From contig CAJULK010000002.1 in assembly GCA_910587455.1 (NCBI GenBank), positions 178,766 to 242,765 on the forward strand: a stretch of DNA of 64,000 nt. Direction: 5' to 3'. Source of the stretch: an uncultured Christensenellaceae bacterium (GTDB taxonomy: Bacteria > Bacillota > Clostridia > Christensenellales > Pumilibacteraceae). The notes under the pieces are model-generated. The model was not told the origin of the DNA, did not search any database, and saw only the letters and a program-made list of their open reading frames with translations. Shown here in pieces: positions 1 to 9,751 of this stretch (position 1 is the first letter of the stretch; the number at the start of each line of letters is the position of its first letter). Both the position numbers and the translations under genes were made by a program.

Positions 1-145
1 TGTTTTCTATAATGCAGAGCGCGTGAGCGATAACGGCGACCTGCATGGTATGCTGCGCCACATCCTCGACCGACGTGTTGCGCATGAGCGCCCATCTGTC
101 GATCAGCTTCATTCTGTCGAGAAACGCAAAAAACTTACTCGGCAT
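1..145 (-). CDS. YfbR-like HD-domain 5'-deoxynucleotidase (N-terminus only)
   Basis: The first 48 codons of a gene that runs off the left edge. It reads from an ATG at 143-145 that overlaps the transketolase stop codon by 11 bases. The translation contains [20 protein letters not shown] and then [14 protein letters not shown], which closely follows the N-terminus of E. coli YfbR (RLKLINRWPLMRN, SEHSLQVAMVAHAL). The His of AQH is the expected first metal ligand of the HD fold. Enzymes of this family dephosphorylate deoxynucleoside 5'-monophosphates in the cytoplasm. The overlap implies co-transcription and translational coupling with tkt. The catalytic HD pair lies outside the window, so activity cannot be judged. 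Confidence 0.8.
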   Translation of the reverse strand, partial: MPSKFFAFLDRMKLIDRWALMRNTSVEDVAQHTMQVAVIAHALCIIEN

Positions 146-2156
146 CTTCGTCTTCCGAAACAGGTATGAATGCCGCCGCTTTGTTTGCGGTGCGCAACGT
201 CTTTTTTGCGAGTTTGACGACGTTGTCGGCGGTGAATCCGCATATCTCGAACATTACGTCCGCGGGCGCCGACATGCCGAACGCGTCTATACAACAGCAC
301 TCGCCGTCAAGCCCCACGTATTTATACCAACCTGTCGAACGTCCCGCCTCTATCGCCACGCGCGCGCGCACGTTGGACGGAAGCACCGATTCGCGGTATT
401 TCTGCGTTTGAATGTCGAAAAGTTCCATGCACGGCATACTTACGACGCGTGCGTCGATATTATCCTGCGCAAGCATACGCTTCGCTTCGACTGCGAGCGC
501 AAGTTCCGAGCCGTTGGAAATGAGTATAACGTCGGGAGTGGGCTTTTCGCTGTCCTCTACGATATATCCGCCGTAAAGCGCGTTCGTGCCCGTACATTCG
601 AGCTGTTTAAGCCCCTGGCGCGAAAGCACTATAGCCGTCGGACTGTTGCCCGTCCATGCGGATTCGTACGCCGCCGCCGTTTCCTTGGAATCGGCGGGAC
701 GGAAAACTTTTATGTTGGGTATTGCGCGCAACATTTCGAGCTGATCTATAGGCTGATGCGTAGGTCCGTCCTCGCCCACGCCGATACTGTCGTGCGACAG
801 TACGTACACGATGGGCAGATTTTGAAGCGCGCTCATGCGTATTGCCGCTTTCATGTAATCTGAAAATACGGTGAACGTGGCGCAGAACGGCAAAATCCCG
901 CCGTGCAGATACATGCCGTTGCATATCGCGCCCATAGCGTGTTCGCGTATGCCGAAGTGTATATTACGCCCCGCTTCCGCAGCCGACATATCTCCGCCGT
1001 CCGCAAGCACGACCATGTTCGACGGCGCGAGATCGGCAGACCCGCCTATAACGAACGGGTTCTTCGCCGCTATCTCGTTGAGTATGCGCGAGCTCGACGC
1101 ACGCGTAGCTTCGTTCTTGGCGGGCATATCGTAAATATGATCGAGCTCCGAAAAGTCGATCGTGCCGCGACGCCAGCGCTGGAACTCTTCGTAGTTTTCG
1201 GGATATTTGGTTTTGTACGACTTAACGATCTTGTTCCAATCGCTTTCGTACTTGGCAAACACAGGCGCAAACTCCGCAAGATAGTCGGTTACCTGCGGCG
1301 CTACTTCAAACGGTTTGAACTTATATCCGAGCGCTTTGCGAAGCGCTTTGACATTGGCTTCGCCGAGCGGCGCGCCGTGGCACTTCGACGTTCCCTCGAG
1401 CGGCGAACCGAAACCGATTTTGGTGCTTACGATAATAAGCGACGGCTTTTGCGTCTCGCTCTTTGCAAGCGTTATAGCCGCGGATATCGCGTCCGTATCT
1501 TCGCCGTCGTTTACGCGCAATACCTGCCAGCCGAGCGCTTCGTGCCGAGCACCTACATCCTCCGTAAACGCGAGATCGGTGCTGCCCTCTATCGTTATAC
1601 GGTTGCTGTCGTACAAGACTATGAGCTTGCCGAGTTTAAGCGTGCCCGCAAGCGAAGCCGCTTCGTTTTCTATTCCTTCCATCATGCAACCGTCGCCGCA
1701 CAGCGCGTATGTATAATGGTTTACGAGATTGCAGTCGGGCATATTGAACTTTTGAGCGAGTATACGCTCCGCCATGGCAAAGCCGACCGCATTTGCTATC
1801 CCCTGTCCGAGCGGACCGGTGGAAACTTCAACGCCGGCAGTCACGCCGTGTTCGGGGTGCCCGGGCGTCTTGGACGTGTGCTGACGGAACCGCATAAGGT
1901 CCTCTTTGGTCAGCCCATACCCGAAAAGGTGCAACAACGAATAAAGAAGCGCGGAACCGTGCCCCGCAGACAGCACGAAGCGGTCTCTGTCGAAAAAGTT
2001 CGGGTTTTTGGGATTATGCTTCAAGTGCCGCGAAAAAAGCGTATACGCCATGGGCGCCGCGCCCAAACATATACCGGGATGTCCGCTGTTCGCCTTTTCT
2101 ATCGCGTCGACGCTCAGCATTCTGATAGTTGATACCGTCAATTCTTCGTTTGTCAT
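135..2156 (-). CDS. tkt: Transketolase
   Basis: A 673-residue protein, the normal full length of bacterial transketolase. It is a thiamine-diphosphate enzyme of the non-oxidative pentose phosphate pathway, moving two-carbon units between sugar phosphates and supplying erythrose 4-phosphate, a precursor of the shikimate route encoded just upstream. Visible motifs are [11 protein letters not shown] near residue 25, the ThDP motif beginning GDGCMMEG near residue 155, [14 protein letters not shown] near 250, and in the second half the [14 protein letters not shown] block and the phosphate-binding [16 protein letters not shown] segment. The ATG has an AAGGAG site ending seven bases upstream. It follows the phosphohexomutase by 58 bases and is probably in its transcript. 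The C-terminal tail is acidic. Confidence 0.97.
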   Translation of the reverse strand: MTNEELTVSTIRMLSVDAIEKANSGHPGICLGAAPMAYTLFSRHLKHNPKNPNFFDRDRFVLSAGHGSALLYSLLHLFGYGLTKEDLMRFRQHTSKTPGHPEHGVTAGVEVSTGPLGQGIANAVGFAMAERILAQKFNMPDCNLVNHYTYALCGDGCMMEGIENEAASLAGTLKLGKLIVLYDSNRITIEGSTDLAFTEDVGARHEALGWQVLRVNDGEDTDAISAAITLAKSETQKPSLIIVSTKIGFGSPLEGTSKCHGAPLGEANVKALRKALGYKFKPFEVAPQVTDYLAEFAPVFAKYESDWNKIVKSYKTKYPENYEEFQRWRRGTIDFSELDHIYDMPAKNEATRASSSRILNEIAAKNPFVIGGSADLAPSNMVVLADGGDMSAAEAGRNIHFGIREHAMGAICNGMYLHGGILPFCATFTVFSDYMKAAIRMSALQNLPIVYVLSHDSIGVGEDGPTHQPIDQLEMLRAIPNIKVFRPADSKETAAAYESAWTGNSPTAIVLSRQGLKQLECTGTNALYGGYIVEDSEKPTPDVILISNGSELALAVEAKRMLAQDNIDARVVSMPCMELFDIQTQKYRESVLPSNVRARVAIEAGRSTGWYKYVGLDGECCCIDAFGMSAPADVMFEICGFTADNVVKLAKKTLRTANKAAAFIPVSEDEDAE

Positions 2157-2214
2157 TGTATACTCCTTGGGCGGTCGCCCGAAATTACTTTGTTATTTAT
2201 TACCGCGCGCACGG

Positions 2215-3852
2215 CTACTCCGGCAATACGTCGGGCGGCGTTTCGCCCGCTTTGGGGTATTCCGTCTGTTCTCCGCTTTCGTAAAGTTCGGATATTTCGG
2301 TCGATACGGGAATATCGTCTGCTGCGGCTTGCGGTTCCTCGGCGGATCGGTCTTCCCCGTCCGAAATATACTCGTAAAGCGGTGTGCAATCGAGCCCTGT
2401 AAATCCGTTGAGGAACGAATACAAAAGTCGAGCTATCGTCTTTGCGCCGCCCGCCTTGTCCGATTCGATGTATATGGGCAGAACGGGATCGTGAACGCTC
2501 GTGCGCACTATAAAATATCCGTCGCCGTGCGATACGTATGCGCGTACCCCCTCGTAATTATCCGACGAAAGCTCGAGCATCCGTTCGGACATCGCTTTAA
2601 GCCGCGCAGTTATTTTATCGGCAAGCTCGCGCCAATTTTCGCTCGTAAAACTCAATCGCACGTCCGCTTCTTCGAGAGGAGATTCGAGATCGGCGATCAT
2701 ATCGGTAAGCGCAAAACCGTGCCTGCGCAGTTTGGAAAACGCTATCAGTATTTTAGCAATGAAATAAGCGCCGTCGTCGAGAAAATAATGTTCGGCAAAC
2801 GCGACGTGCCCGCTGCTTTCTATTGCGAGCGGCGCGTCTATGCCCATATCGCAAAGCCTTTTCGCCTCGTCTATAACGTTTCGGTATCCGCGGCGGAATC
2901 GCTTCTGCACGCCGCCTTTAAGCTCTATAAACCGCCTCAGCCCTTCCGTTGTGACGGAATCGGTCACTATCGTAGCGCCGCGGTGCTCGGGCAAAGTCAT
3001 AGCCGCGGCAAGCGCTATCAGTCTGCAACGGTTGACTTCCGTACCGTCCGACGTAACTATCGCGCACCTGTCAACGTCCGCGTCGAAAATTACGCCGAGA
3101 TCGGCGCCGTTCGCCAACACCGCAGTTTTGAGCGAATCCATCGCCTCGGCGTTTTCGGGGTTGGGCGGATGTGCGGGAAACGTTCCGTCCGGCTCCAAAA
3201 ACTGCGACGCGGATATATCCGCGCCGAGCGGCTGCAGCACGCGCTTAGCGAAAAATCCGCCCGCGCCGTGACCCGCATCAACCACTATCTTCATGCCCTT
3301 TAACGGCATGAACAGCCCCGTGCCTTTACGTATCGCGTCGGTAAGAGTGTCGCAATACAGTCTCAAGCAGTCGCGCCGTATCACGGTAGACGGCGCAAAC
3401 ACCGATATCTTTTCGCCGCGCTCGGCAAGCGCGATTATTTCGTCGAGCTGAGCCGAATTGACTCCGCCGTCCGCCGTAAAAAATTTAAGCCCGTTTATAT
3501 GGCTCGGATGGTGGCTCGCGGTGATCATGATCGAGCCGTCCGCCGACATCGACGGGAACTTGGTCACGAGAAACGCCGCGGGCGTCGAAAACATACCGCA
3601 GTCGAAAATTTCTATGCCCGTATTTTTGAGCGCGCGGACGACTGCGCGTTCGAACGCCTCACCCGTCAGGCGGCTGTCGCGCCCTACCGCAATCTTGCAT
3701 TTCGACTTTCCGACGCGGCGCGATATCCACAGTGCAAACGCGCTCGCAAAATCGGCTACGACGCTTTCCGTAAGCACTGCGGGCGCGGTGTCGGACGCAA
3801 TGGCGCGACCGCGAATATCCGTTCCGCTCTTCAATTTGACGTAATCGTTCAT
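2215..3852 (-). CDS. Phosphomannomutase/phosphoglucomutase family enzyme
   Basis: A 545-residue alpha-D-phosphohexomutase. The phosphoserine loop is TASHHPSHINGLKFF near residue 130, the metal-binding loop is DADVDRC near residue 258, and the sugar-binding segment appears as AIESSGH near residue 342. These four-domain enzymes interconvert hexose 1- and 6-phosphates through a bisphosphorylated intermediate. Length and the VDAGHGAGG block resemble bacterial PMM/PGM (ManB/AlgC type) rather than glmM, which is present separately at 19113-20396. The roughly 70-residue C-terminal tail is acidic and Pro/Glu rich and is not needed for the fold. A strong promoter lies 44-72 bases upstream. Substrate preference cannot be read from sequence. 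Confidence 0.88.
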   Translation of the reverse strand: MNDYVKLKSGTDIRGRAIASDTAPAVLTESVVADFASAFALWISRRVGKSKCKIAVGRDSRLTGEAFERAVVRALKNTGIEIFDCGMFSTPAAFLVTKFPSMSADGSIMITASHHPSHINGLKFFTADGGVNSAQLDEIIALAERGEKISVFAPSTVIRRDCLRLYCDTLTDAIRKGTGLFMPLKGMKIVVDAGHGAGGFFAKRVLQPLGADISASQFLEPDGTFPAHPPNPENAEAMDSLKTAVLANGADLGVIFDADVDRCAIVTSDGTEVNRCRLIALAAAMTLPEHRGATIVTDSVTTEGLRRFIELKGGVQKRFRRGYRNVIDEAKRLCDMGIDAPLAIESSGHVAFAEHYFLDDGAYFIAKILIAFSKLRRHGFALTDMIADLESPLEEADVRLSFTSENWRELADKITARLKAMSERMLELSSDNYEGVRAYVSHGDGYFIVRTSVHDPVLPIYIESDKAGGAKTIARLLYSFLNGFTGLDCTPLYEYISDGEDRSAEEPQAAADDIPVSTEISELYESGEQTEYPKAGETPPDVLPE

Positions 3853-3895
3853 TTATTTAACCCCGTCCGCAAAGCCGCGGCTGTCAATCGCTTAT

Positions 3896-3924
3896 ATTAT
3901 AGCGCGTTTTATCGCTTTTGACAA
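3896..3924 (-). promoter_or_regulatory. Sigma-A promoter of the phosphohexomutase-tkt unit
   Basis: On the minus strand TTGTCA (3919-3924) is followed by exactly 17 bases and TATAAT (3896-3901). Transcription would start near 3889, leaving a leader of about 37 bases before the ATG at 3852. A GGGG tract sits about nine bases before the start codon as a weak SD. Confidence 0.75.
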
Positions 3925-3989
3925 ATGCTTTTCGCGTATTTTCGCGCATTTTCCGCGCAATTTACCTTATTCTCATCTATATTTATCTA

Positions 3990-5156
3990 TTACAGCACGG
4001 ACAAAAACTCCGAATAATCTTCGGCGACAAAGTCGGCACGAGAAACGTCTTTACCCGCAGGTTTATACAAACAGCAGTCAAGACCGAACGCCGCCGCGCC
4101 TGCTATGTCGGACGTAGGACTGTCGCCGAACACCGCGACCCTGCTCTTATCACTGATGCCGAGTTCGGCGAAAACGTATTCGAAAAAGCGCGGATCGGGT
4201 TTATCGAACGAACACGTTTCCGAAATAAACGCTCCGTCGATATATCCGTCGAGCGCTTTGAGCCGCTCCGAAGCTATGCGGTAGAAACTGTTGGTTATTA
4301 TGTAAGTCTTTATTCCTCGCCGCTTAAGCTCCGATAAAAATTCCTTCGCGCCGTCGAGAACGAAACGCGTCTTTATCATCTCCGAGATATACCGATCGTT
4401 CAGCGCCGCCGCGTCGCCGACCTCGTCAAGCCGTTCGAGAAGCATACGGAACCGCATGTCGTCAAGTTCCGAACGCGTTATTTCGCCGCGCTCGAGCCTG
4501 CCCCACACTTCGTCGTTCACTTTAGAGTATTCAGACACTATGCGCGCGTCGGCAGACTTAAGCCCCGAAGCGCGCACCGCACGAATAAGCGAATATTTCA
4601 TCGCCGTTCCGAAATCGAGAACGGTATCGTCCGCATCGCAAAGCACAATATCATAACGGTTGGGACGTTTTTCTCTCAAAGCGCCTGAAAGCGCCGCGAG
4701 CGATATTTGCGCGCTGTCCGTATCGGTACATACGGTATAATCGGCATATTTTTCATATAACGGCGCGCGGTCTGACACCGTTTGTTCGAGCGCTGATTTG
4801 AGCGGTCTGTCCGAATGGGATATGCGCGCGCGAAGCGTTTCCGTCGGTGCGGTAAGATGCACTATATCGCACGTCATTCTCAGCGCGTTCATTCCGCGCC
4901 TGCACATAACGGCGCCGCCGCCCGTCGCGATGACGCGCGCATCGGACATAGCCGCGGCAATCAGTATCTCGCTCTCTTTCTCGCGGAATTCGCGCTCCCC
5001 GCGGCTATCGAAAAACGCTGAAATATCGCCGTAGCGCGCCGTAAATTCATCGTCGCAGTCGAACGCTTTATAGCCCGTCGCCGAGGCATACAGCCGAGCA
5101 AGCGTACTCTTTCCGCTGCCCATTGCGCCGATAAGCGCGATCTTTCTCGTCGCCAT
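3990..5156 (-). CDS. aroK: Shikimate kinase fused to a HAD-family phosphatase
   Basis: A 388-residue two-domain protein. Residues 1-160 are a shikimate kinase: P-loop GAMGSGKS at 10-17, FDCDDEF at 32-38, the shikimate-binding RGEREFRE region near 52-59 and TGGGAV at 78-83. Residues 168-388 are a complete HAD hydrolase of the YjjG/YfnB type: nucleophile motif DADDT at 174-178, the TNS motif, a Lys in FDKPDPRFF and the acidic motif GDSPTSD. The kinase makes shikimate 3-phosphate in aromatic amino acid synthesis; YjjG-like enzymes are nucleotide or sugar-phosphate phosphatases. I chose the ATG at 5156, just beyond the aroQ stop; an upstream TTG at 5177 would overlap aroQ. This is the last gene of the aro cluster. 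The fusion is unusual. Confidence 0.92.
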   Translation of the reverse strand: MATRKIALIGAMGSGKSTLARLYASATGYKAFDCDDEFTARYGDISAFFDSRGEREFREKESEILIAAAMSDARVIATGGGAVMCRRGMNALRMTCDIVHLTAPTETLRARISHSDRPLKSALEQTVSDRAPLYEKYADYTVCTDTDSAQISLAALSGALREKRPNRYDIVLCDADDTVLDFGTAMKYSLIRAVRASGLKSADARIVSEYSKVNDEVWGRLERGEITRSELDDMRFRMLLERLDEVGDAAALNDRYISEMIKTRFVLDGAKEFLSELKRRGIKTYIITNSFYRIASERLKALDGYIDGAFISETCSFDKPDPRFFEYVFAELGISDKSRVAVFGDSPTSDIAGAAAFGLDCCLYKPAGKDVSRADFVAEDYSEFLSVL

Positions 5157-5160
5157 GCCG

Positions 5161-5580
5161 TTATTTCCGCCGCGCAAGATATTCGACCGCCATGAAGTAT
5201 ACGTCCGCGCCGAATCCCGTTATACAGCCGTCGCAGTTCGGCGCGAGCACGCTCACGCTCCTGTGCTGTTCTCGCGCGAGAATGTTAGACATGTGCACTT
5301 CTATTTTTTTCGTCTTGACCGAATACAGCGCGTCGGCTATCGCATACGAATAATGCGAGTATGCTCCGGCGTTGATAACAAGTCCGTCGAATCCGCCGCA
5401 TTGCAGTCTGTCCACTATCTCGCCTTCCGAATTGGACATAAAAAATTCGAGTTCGACGCCGCGTTCCTTTGCGAATTCGGACAGCCGCGCGTTTATACTT
5501 TCTATCGTTTCGCTGCCGTATACCGCCTCGCGCCGCCCCGTCATGTTTATATTAACGCCGTTAACTATAAGGATCTTCAT
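5161..5580 (-). CDS. aroQ: Type II 3-dehydroquinate dehydratase
   Basis: A 139-residue protein, typical for the type II dodecameric dehydroquinase, which converts 3-dehydroquinate to 3-dehydroshikimate. It shows the N-terminal ILIVNGVNINMTGRRE block, the active-site loop Arg and Tyr (RREAVYG), NAGAYSHYS and EVHMSNILAREQHR, with the His that acts as general acid. The last segment is usually EVHISNIHAREEFR, so the site is conserved. It sits between aroE and aroK in the operon, four bases from the start of aroK. Confidence 0.95.
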   Translation of the reverse strand: MKILIVNGVNINMTGRREAVYGSETIESINARLSEFAKERGVELEFFMSNSEGEIVDRLQCGGFDGLVINAGAYSHYSYAIADALYSVKTKKIEVHMSNILAREQHRSVSVLAPNCDGCITGFGADVYFMAVEYLARRK

Positions 5581-5591
5581 CTCCGCACTCC

Positions 5592-6374
5592 TTAGTTTTT
5601 TAGTATTTCCCTAACGCCTTTGTAAACTTCTTCTACGTCCACATCGACATTCGTTATAAGTTTAACGCCCTCTATAGCCTGATAGACAAGCATCGGAAGC
5701 CCGTCGCAGACGCGCGCGCCCGTCCTCTCGCATCTGTTCAAAAACGCCGTGCGCCGAACATACGCGAGATCGTACGCATACTCGAAATCGGGCAGCACGC
5801 AAAGCGCCGACAAAGCGTCTTCGCCGTTTGCGCCGAGGCTCGTGCAGTTTACGACAAGCTCCGCTGGTTGATTTACATACAGCTCCGCACCGACCGCCGC
5901 GCACAGTTTTGCGGCGTTCATTAGCGTACGGTTGAGCACGTACACGCGTTTACCGGCTTTTACGAGCGCTTCCGCGACCGAATACGCCGCGCCGCCGCTG
6001 CCGAGCACTAACGCGCTTTTTACTTTGTTCCGCCAATCGGTAAGATTCGAATCGACGGCGCGAATAAACCCTATCCCGTCGGTATTGTATCCGACGCGCG
6101 ACTTACAGTCGACAACGTTGACGCCGCCGCCCGTGCGAGCTTCGGACAAAAACCGCTTGACGGACAGTTTATACGGCTTGGTAACGAAAAAACCGTCGCA
6201 AGTTGCAATCAGCCGCTCCACGCAGCGTTCGAACCCGTCTGCGGGCACATCCGCGACTTCGAACCCGACGTTTATTCCGATGACGTCCGCTATAGCCTTG
6301 TGGATCTCCGGCGAACGCGTATACGAAATATCGTTGCCGACAAGCGCGTATTTATAATGTTTTTTATCTGTCAC
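5592..6374 (-). CDS. aroE: Shikimate dehydrogenase
   Basis: A 260-residue enzyme reducing 3-dehydroshikimate to shikimate with NADPH. Substrate-site residues are seen in SYTRSPEIHK and in DGFFVTKPYK, which replaces the more common GxNVTxPHK; the catalytic Lys is kept. NADP-binding follows with GSGGAAYSVAEAL, and VGYNTDGIGF carries the conserved Asn-Thr-Asp. The start is taken as the GTG at 6372-6374 because it overlaps the aroA stop as GTGA, the same coupling used elsewhere in this operon; a longer reading frame to 6422 would run deep into aroA. Confidence 0.93.
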   Translation of the reverse strand: MTDKKHYKYALVGNDISYTRSPEIHKAIADVIGINVGFEVADVPADGFERCVERLIATCDGFFVTKPYKLSVKRFLSEARTGGGVNVVDCKSRVGYNTDGIGFIRAVDSNLTDWRNKVKSALVLGSGGAAYSVAEALVKAGKRVYVLNRTLMNAAKLCAAVGAELYVNQPAELVVNCTSLGANGEDALSALCVLPDFEYAYDLAYVRRTAFLNRCERTGARVCDGLPMLVYQAIEGVKLITNVDVDVEEVYKGVREILKN

Positions 6375-7618
6375 AGCACCGCCCCCGTTTTGAAAAAATC
6401 GGGATAACTCACCGAAACGCACTCGCTTCCCGTTATACGGGCGCCGCCGCCCGACGCAGCCGCGACAGCCGCGCTCATCGCTATCCTATGATCGCCGTGC
6501 GGATCGACGGTGCCGAACCCGAGCTTTTTGCCGCCGCAAACGACGATACCGTCATCAGTCTCCGCTATATCCGCGCCGAGCGCGCGTAACGCTTGGACAG
6601 TCGCCTTTATTCTGTCGCTCTCTTTGAAACGCAACTCGCCCGCGCCGCGCACCACGCTCTTTCCGTTTATAAAACACGCAAGCGCGCAAAGTACGGGAAT
6701 CTCGTCGATAAGCCGCGGCGCAAGATTTTCGTCTATAACAAACGGTCGAGACGCTCCGCCCGAAACGCAAATATCCGCCGTAGGTTCCGCACCCGTCACG
6801 ACGTTTTTGTATTCTATATCGGCGCCGACGGAACGCAACAGCGCTATGTACGCCGTTCGCGTTTCGTTTATCCCTACGTTCTTTACGGTACACCGACCGC
6901 GCAATGCGAGCGCGAGGCAAATCGGGTACGCCGCCGACGACGCGTCGCCCGGGACAGTAAGATCCGCAGCGTGCAATACGGACGGAGCGACGCACGCTTC
7001 GTTATCGCTCGCGCGCACGCTCGCACCCATAGCCGCAAGCATATTTTCCGTATGGTTTCGCGTCGCGCCGCAGTTTCCTACGGTCACTGCCGACGACGCG
7101 TTGAGCCCTGCGAGCAACAGCGCGCTCTTAACCTGCGCCGACGGCACGGGAAGCGTATAGTCGCATCCTCTCAGCGCTCCGCCTACGACCTTTACGGGCA
7201 GTCTGCCGTCGTCCGATCGGATATTCGCGCCCATTGCGGCGAGCGGCTCGATGACCCTGCGCATAGGACGGCTGCGCAACGATTCGTCGCCGTCGAGCTC
7301 ATACACGCCGTTAAGTCCGGACAGCAGTCCTATCAAAAGCCGCGCCGTCGTTGCCGAATTGCCGCAGTCGAGCTTGCAGCCCGAAAACCGCGCGCCTACG
7401 ATACGCGCTTCCGAACCGACCGTTTCTACGGACGCGCCGAGCCTGCGCACGCAGTCGATAGCGGAATAAACGTCGTCGCACAGCGACAGGTTTTTTATCA
7501 CGGACTCGCCCTGCGCGTATGCGGCGAGGATAACCGCGCGCACGGATATGCTCTTGTCCGCAGGACAAAAAACGGTTCTGTCGTAATGCGAAAGACTTTT
7601 TACCGTCACGAAACTCAT
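6371..7618 (-). CDS. aroA: 5-enolpyruvylshikimate-3-phosphate synthase
   Basis: A 415-residue EPSP synthase joining phosphoenolpyruvate to shikimate 3-phosphate. Key blocks are the N-terminal PADKSISVRAVILAA with the active-site Lys, LDCGNSATTARLL, the LRSRPMRR segment, SAQVKSALLLAGL, and the C-terminal DHRIAMSAAVAA. The alanine-containing CGNSATTARL (instead of GNAGTxxR) points to a class II-like enzyme, the type often less sensitive to glyphosate; that is an inference. Its ATG overlaps the aroB stop as ATGA. Confidence 0.95.
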   Translation of the reverse strand: MSFVTVKSLSHYDRTVFCPADKSISVRAVILAAYAQGESVIKNLSLCDDVYSAIDCVRRLGASVETVGSEARIVGARFSGCKLDCGNSATTARLLIGLLSGLNGVYELDGDESLRSRPMRRVIEPLAAMGANIRSDDGRLPVKVVGGALRGCDYTLPVPSAQVKSALLLAGLNASSAVTVGNCGATRNHTENMLAAMGASVRASDNEACVAPSVLHAADLTVPGDASSAAYPICLALALRGRCTVKNVGINETRTAYIALLRSVGADIEYKNVVTGAEPTADICVSGGASRPFVIDENLAPRLIDEIPVLCALACFINGKSVVRGAGELRFKESDRIKATVQALRALGADIAETDDGIVVCGGKKLGFGTVDPHGDHRIAMSAAVAAASGGGARITGSECVSVSYPDFFKTGAVL

Positions 7619-8613
7619 ATCTCTTTAAGTTCCTTTAACGCATCGTCGTAACGCGAAATAAACTCGTCGGGGAACAGCCGAACTTCCTCTATCCTGCCGA
7701 TCTCTACGGGCACCATCAACGAAATTTTGCCGTCGGTGTTTTTCTTGTCGCGCACCGCGGTTTCGCATACCGCACGCCCCGAAGTGCGCGGCGGCACGGT
7801 AAACCTGCGCAACGTTTCTATCGCTTCGCCGTACAGCGACGGCGGCATGTGATATTTACACATCGAAAATTCGGCGATCATGCCTTTAAGCACATACTCG
7901 CCGTGCGACAGCCTGAATCCGTCCACGCTTTCGAGCGCGTGTCCGACCGTATGTCCGACGTTGAGAATTTTACGCAAGCCTTTTTCTTTGGGGTCGGTTT
8001 TGACTATTCTCTTTTTGATTTCGACGCAACGGTTCAAAAGCGCGTAAACGCACTCGAAATCATGAGCGAGCAATCCGTCTGCGCTCTTTCGCATAAGCTC
8101 GTATGCGTGCGGATCCAGCATGCTCGTTTTTATCATTTCGCCGAACCCGCACAGAAATTCTCTGTCCGCAAGAGTATCGACAAACCGCGCCGAAATATAA
8201 ATTTCGCGCGGAGAGTGAAAGGCGCCCGCAAGATTTTTAACGCCGCGAAAATCCACTGCGGTCTTGCCGCCTATACAAGAATCCGCCATTGCGAGAAGCG
8301 TCGTAGGCACGCACACCCAATCTATCCCGCGCACGTAAAGCGCCGCGGCAAGCCCCGCCATATCGCCGACGACGCCTCCGCCCACCGCCGCGATCCTGTC
8401 GCCGCGAGTAAGTCCTGCGTCGGACATCGCGCCTATAATATCGAAAAGCACGTCTTTGTTCTTGTTCTTTTCGCCGTGTTCGATCACATACGCGCCGCGC
8501 GTGAACTCGGGATAAATGCGCGCTACGTTGTCGTCCGTAACCGTGAACGCACACCCGTCGAGCGCCGCCTTTATTTTGCTTTCTATATTTTTTCCGACGT
8601 ATACTCTGCTCAC
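7615..8613 (-). CDS. aroB: 3-dehydroquinate synthase
   Basis: A 332-residue NAD- and metal-dependent enzyme that cyclises DAHP to 3-dehydroquinate. Visible motifs are GGGVVGDMAGLAAALYVRGI, the VPTTLLAMADSCIGGKTAVD block, and the zinc-ligand segment LNVGHTVGHALE. At the C-terminus the DKKNTDGKISLMVP block is present. I chose the GTG at 8611-8613, which overlaps the aroC stop as GTGA; a frame opening at 8748 would sit far inside aroC. It is slightly short for the family, mainly at the N-terminus. Confidence 0.94.
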   Translation of the reverse strand: MSRVYVGKNIESKIKAALDGCAFTVTDDNVARIYPEFTRGAYVIEHGEKNKNKDVLFDIIGAMSDAGLTRGDRIAAVGGGVVGDMAGLAAALYVRGIDWVCVPTTLLAMADSCIGGKTAVDFRGVKNLAGAFHSPREIYISARFVDTLADREFLCGFGEMIKTSMLDPHAYELMRKSADGLLAHDFECVYALLNRCVEIKKRIVKTDPKEKGLRKILNVGHTVGHALESVDGFRLSHGEYVLKGMIAEFSMCKYHMPPSLYGEAIETLRRFTVPPRTSGRAVCETAVRDKKNTDGKISLMVPVEIGRIEEVRLFPDEFISRYDDALKELKEI

Positions 8614-9719
8614 TCGGCGCTCCTCTTTTTGCGGTAGCGCTCGATCGCTTCGTCCATTGTATCTCCGCCCAAAACAGTCGAAAGCGCCGAACACAATGCG
8701 AGCGCGACCGCGGCTTCCGCCGCTACGCCGCCTGCGGGGACTATACAAACGTCGCTCCTCAATGCCGCCGCTTTCACATTCTTTCCCGTAATAATATCCA
8801 CCGTATCCAACCCGTTTGCGAGCGTCGGCACTGGCTTGAAATACGCGCGAACGGTTATTCGCTCGCCGTTTGTCATTCCGCCCTCAATTCCGCCGGCACG
8901 GTTAGTCATGCGTATATACTTTCCATTTTCCGCGGCATATATACGGTCGTGGAACTCCGAACCGAACACGGTCGATCCGTCTATGCCGTCGCCTATTTCA
9001 ACTGCCTTGACAGACGGAACGGATCCGACCTCGCGCATTATCAATCCGTCGAGACGCAAATCCGACGATACATAACTGCCTATCCCCGCAACTACTCCGC
9101 TCGCCGTTACTTCCGCAACGCCGCCGAGAGTATCGCCGCGCTCTTTTGCAAGCGCTATCTCGTCTCTCATTCGCTTGCTCGCCGCGGCATCGATACACCG
9201 CACGGCGTCTTTATCCGCACGCGCGTTTATATCCGTATAAGAATCGAGAGCTTCCGCCCTTACTTTTCCTATCGCCACGGTACGACTTTCGACCGCGATT
9301 CCGAACGTTTTAAGATAAAGTTTGGCGACCGCGCCGAGCGCCACGCGCATAGCCGTTTCTCTCGCCGAAGCGCGCTCCGCAACGGGCGACGCGTCCGAAA
9401 AACCGTATTTGATAACCCCTGAAAGATCGGCGTGCCCCGGCCGCACGGCGGTGAGCTTGTCCGCACGGTCGCGCGCCGCATTGTCTATGAGAATAGCTAT
9501 GGGGCTGCCTATGCTCGTTCCGTTGATAACGCCCGAGATTATTTTCGCGCGGTCGCGTTCTATATTCATTCTTTCGCCGCGCCCGTACCCGAGCTGCCTG
9601 CGCGACAGCTCGCCGTCTATAAACCGCGAGTCCACGCCCAGCCCCGCGGGAATCCCTTTTATTATGCCCGCCAGCATTTCGCCGTGCGACTCGCCTGCGG
9701 TAATGTATTCTATCGCCAT
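8610..9719 (-). CDS. aroC: Chorismate synthase
   Basis: A 369-residue FMN-dependent enzyme converting EPSP to chorismate; it is the first gene of the aro block although it catalyses the last step. The signatures are GESHGEMLAGIIKGIPAGL at the N-terminus, RRQLGYGRGERMNIERD, the RASARETAMRVALGAVAK signature and GGIEGGMTNGE. An AGGTGG ribosome site lies six bases before the ATG. It begins 32 bases after the DUF2207 gene with no terminator in between, so lemA, DUF2207 and aro genes may share a transcript. Confidence 0.96.
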   Translation of the reverse strand: MAIEYITAGESHGEMLAGIIKGIPAGLGVDSRFIDGELSRRQLGYGRGERMNIERDRAKIISGVINGTSIGSPIAILIDNAARDRADKLTAVRPGHADLSGVIKYGFSDASPVAERASARETAMRVALGAVAKLYLKTFGIAVESRTVAIGKVRAEALDSYTDINARADKDAVRCIDAAASKRMRDEIALAKERGDTLGGVAEVTASGVVAGIGSYVSSDLRLDGLIMREVGSVPSVKAVEIGDGIDGSTVFGSEFHDRIYAAENGKYIRMTNRAGGIEGGMTNGERITVRAYFKPVPTLANGLDTVDIITGKNVKAAALRSDVCIVPAGGVAAEAAVALALCSALSTVLGGDTMDEAIERYRKKRSAE

Positions 9720-9751
9720 ATAACCACCTAACGCGCGCGGCGCAGCCGATA

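Noticed and set aside
903..2132. Long plus-strand frame of 409 codons opposite transketolase
   Set aside because: Its composition (Arg/His/Tyr rich) is that of an antisense shadow of tkt; no SD, no family motif. The same applies to most long opposite-strand frames in this GC-rich coding sequence.
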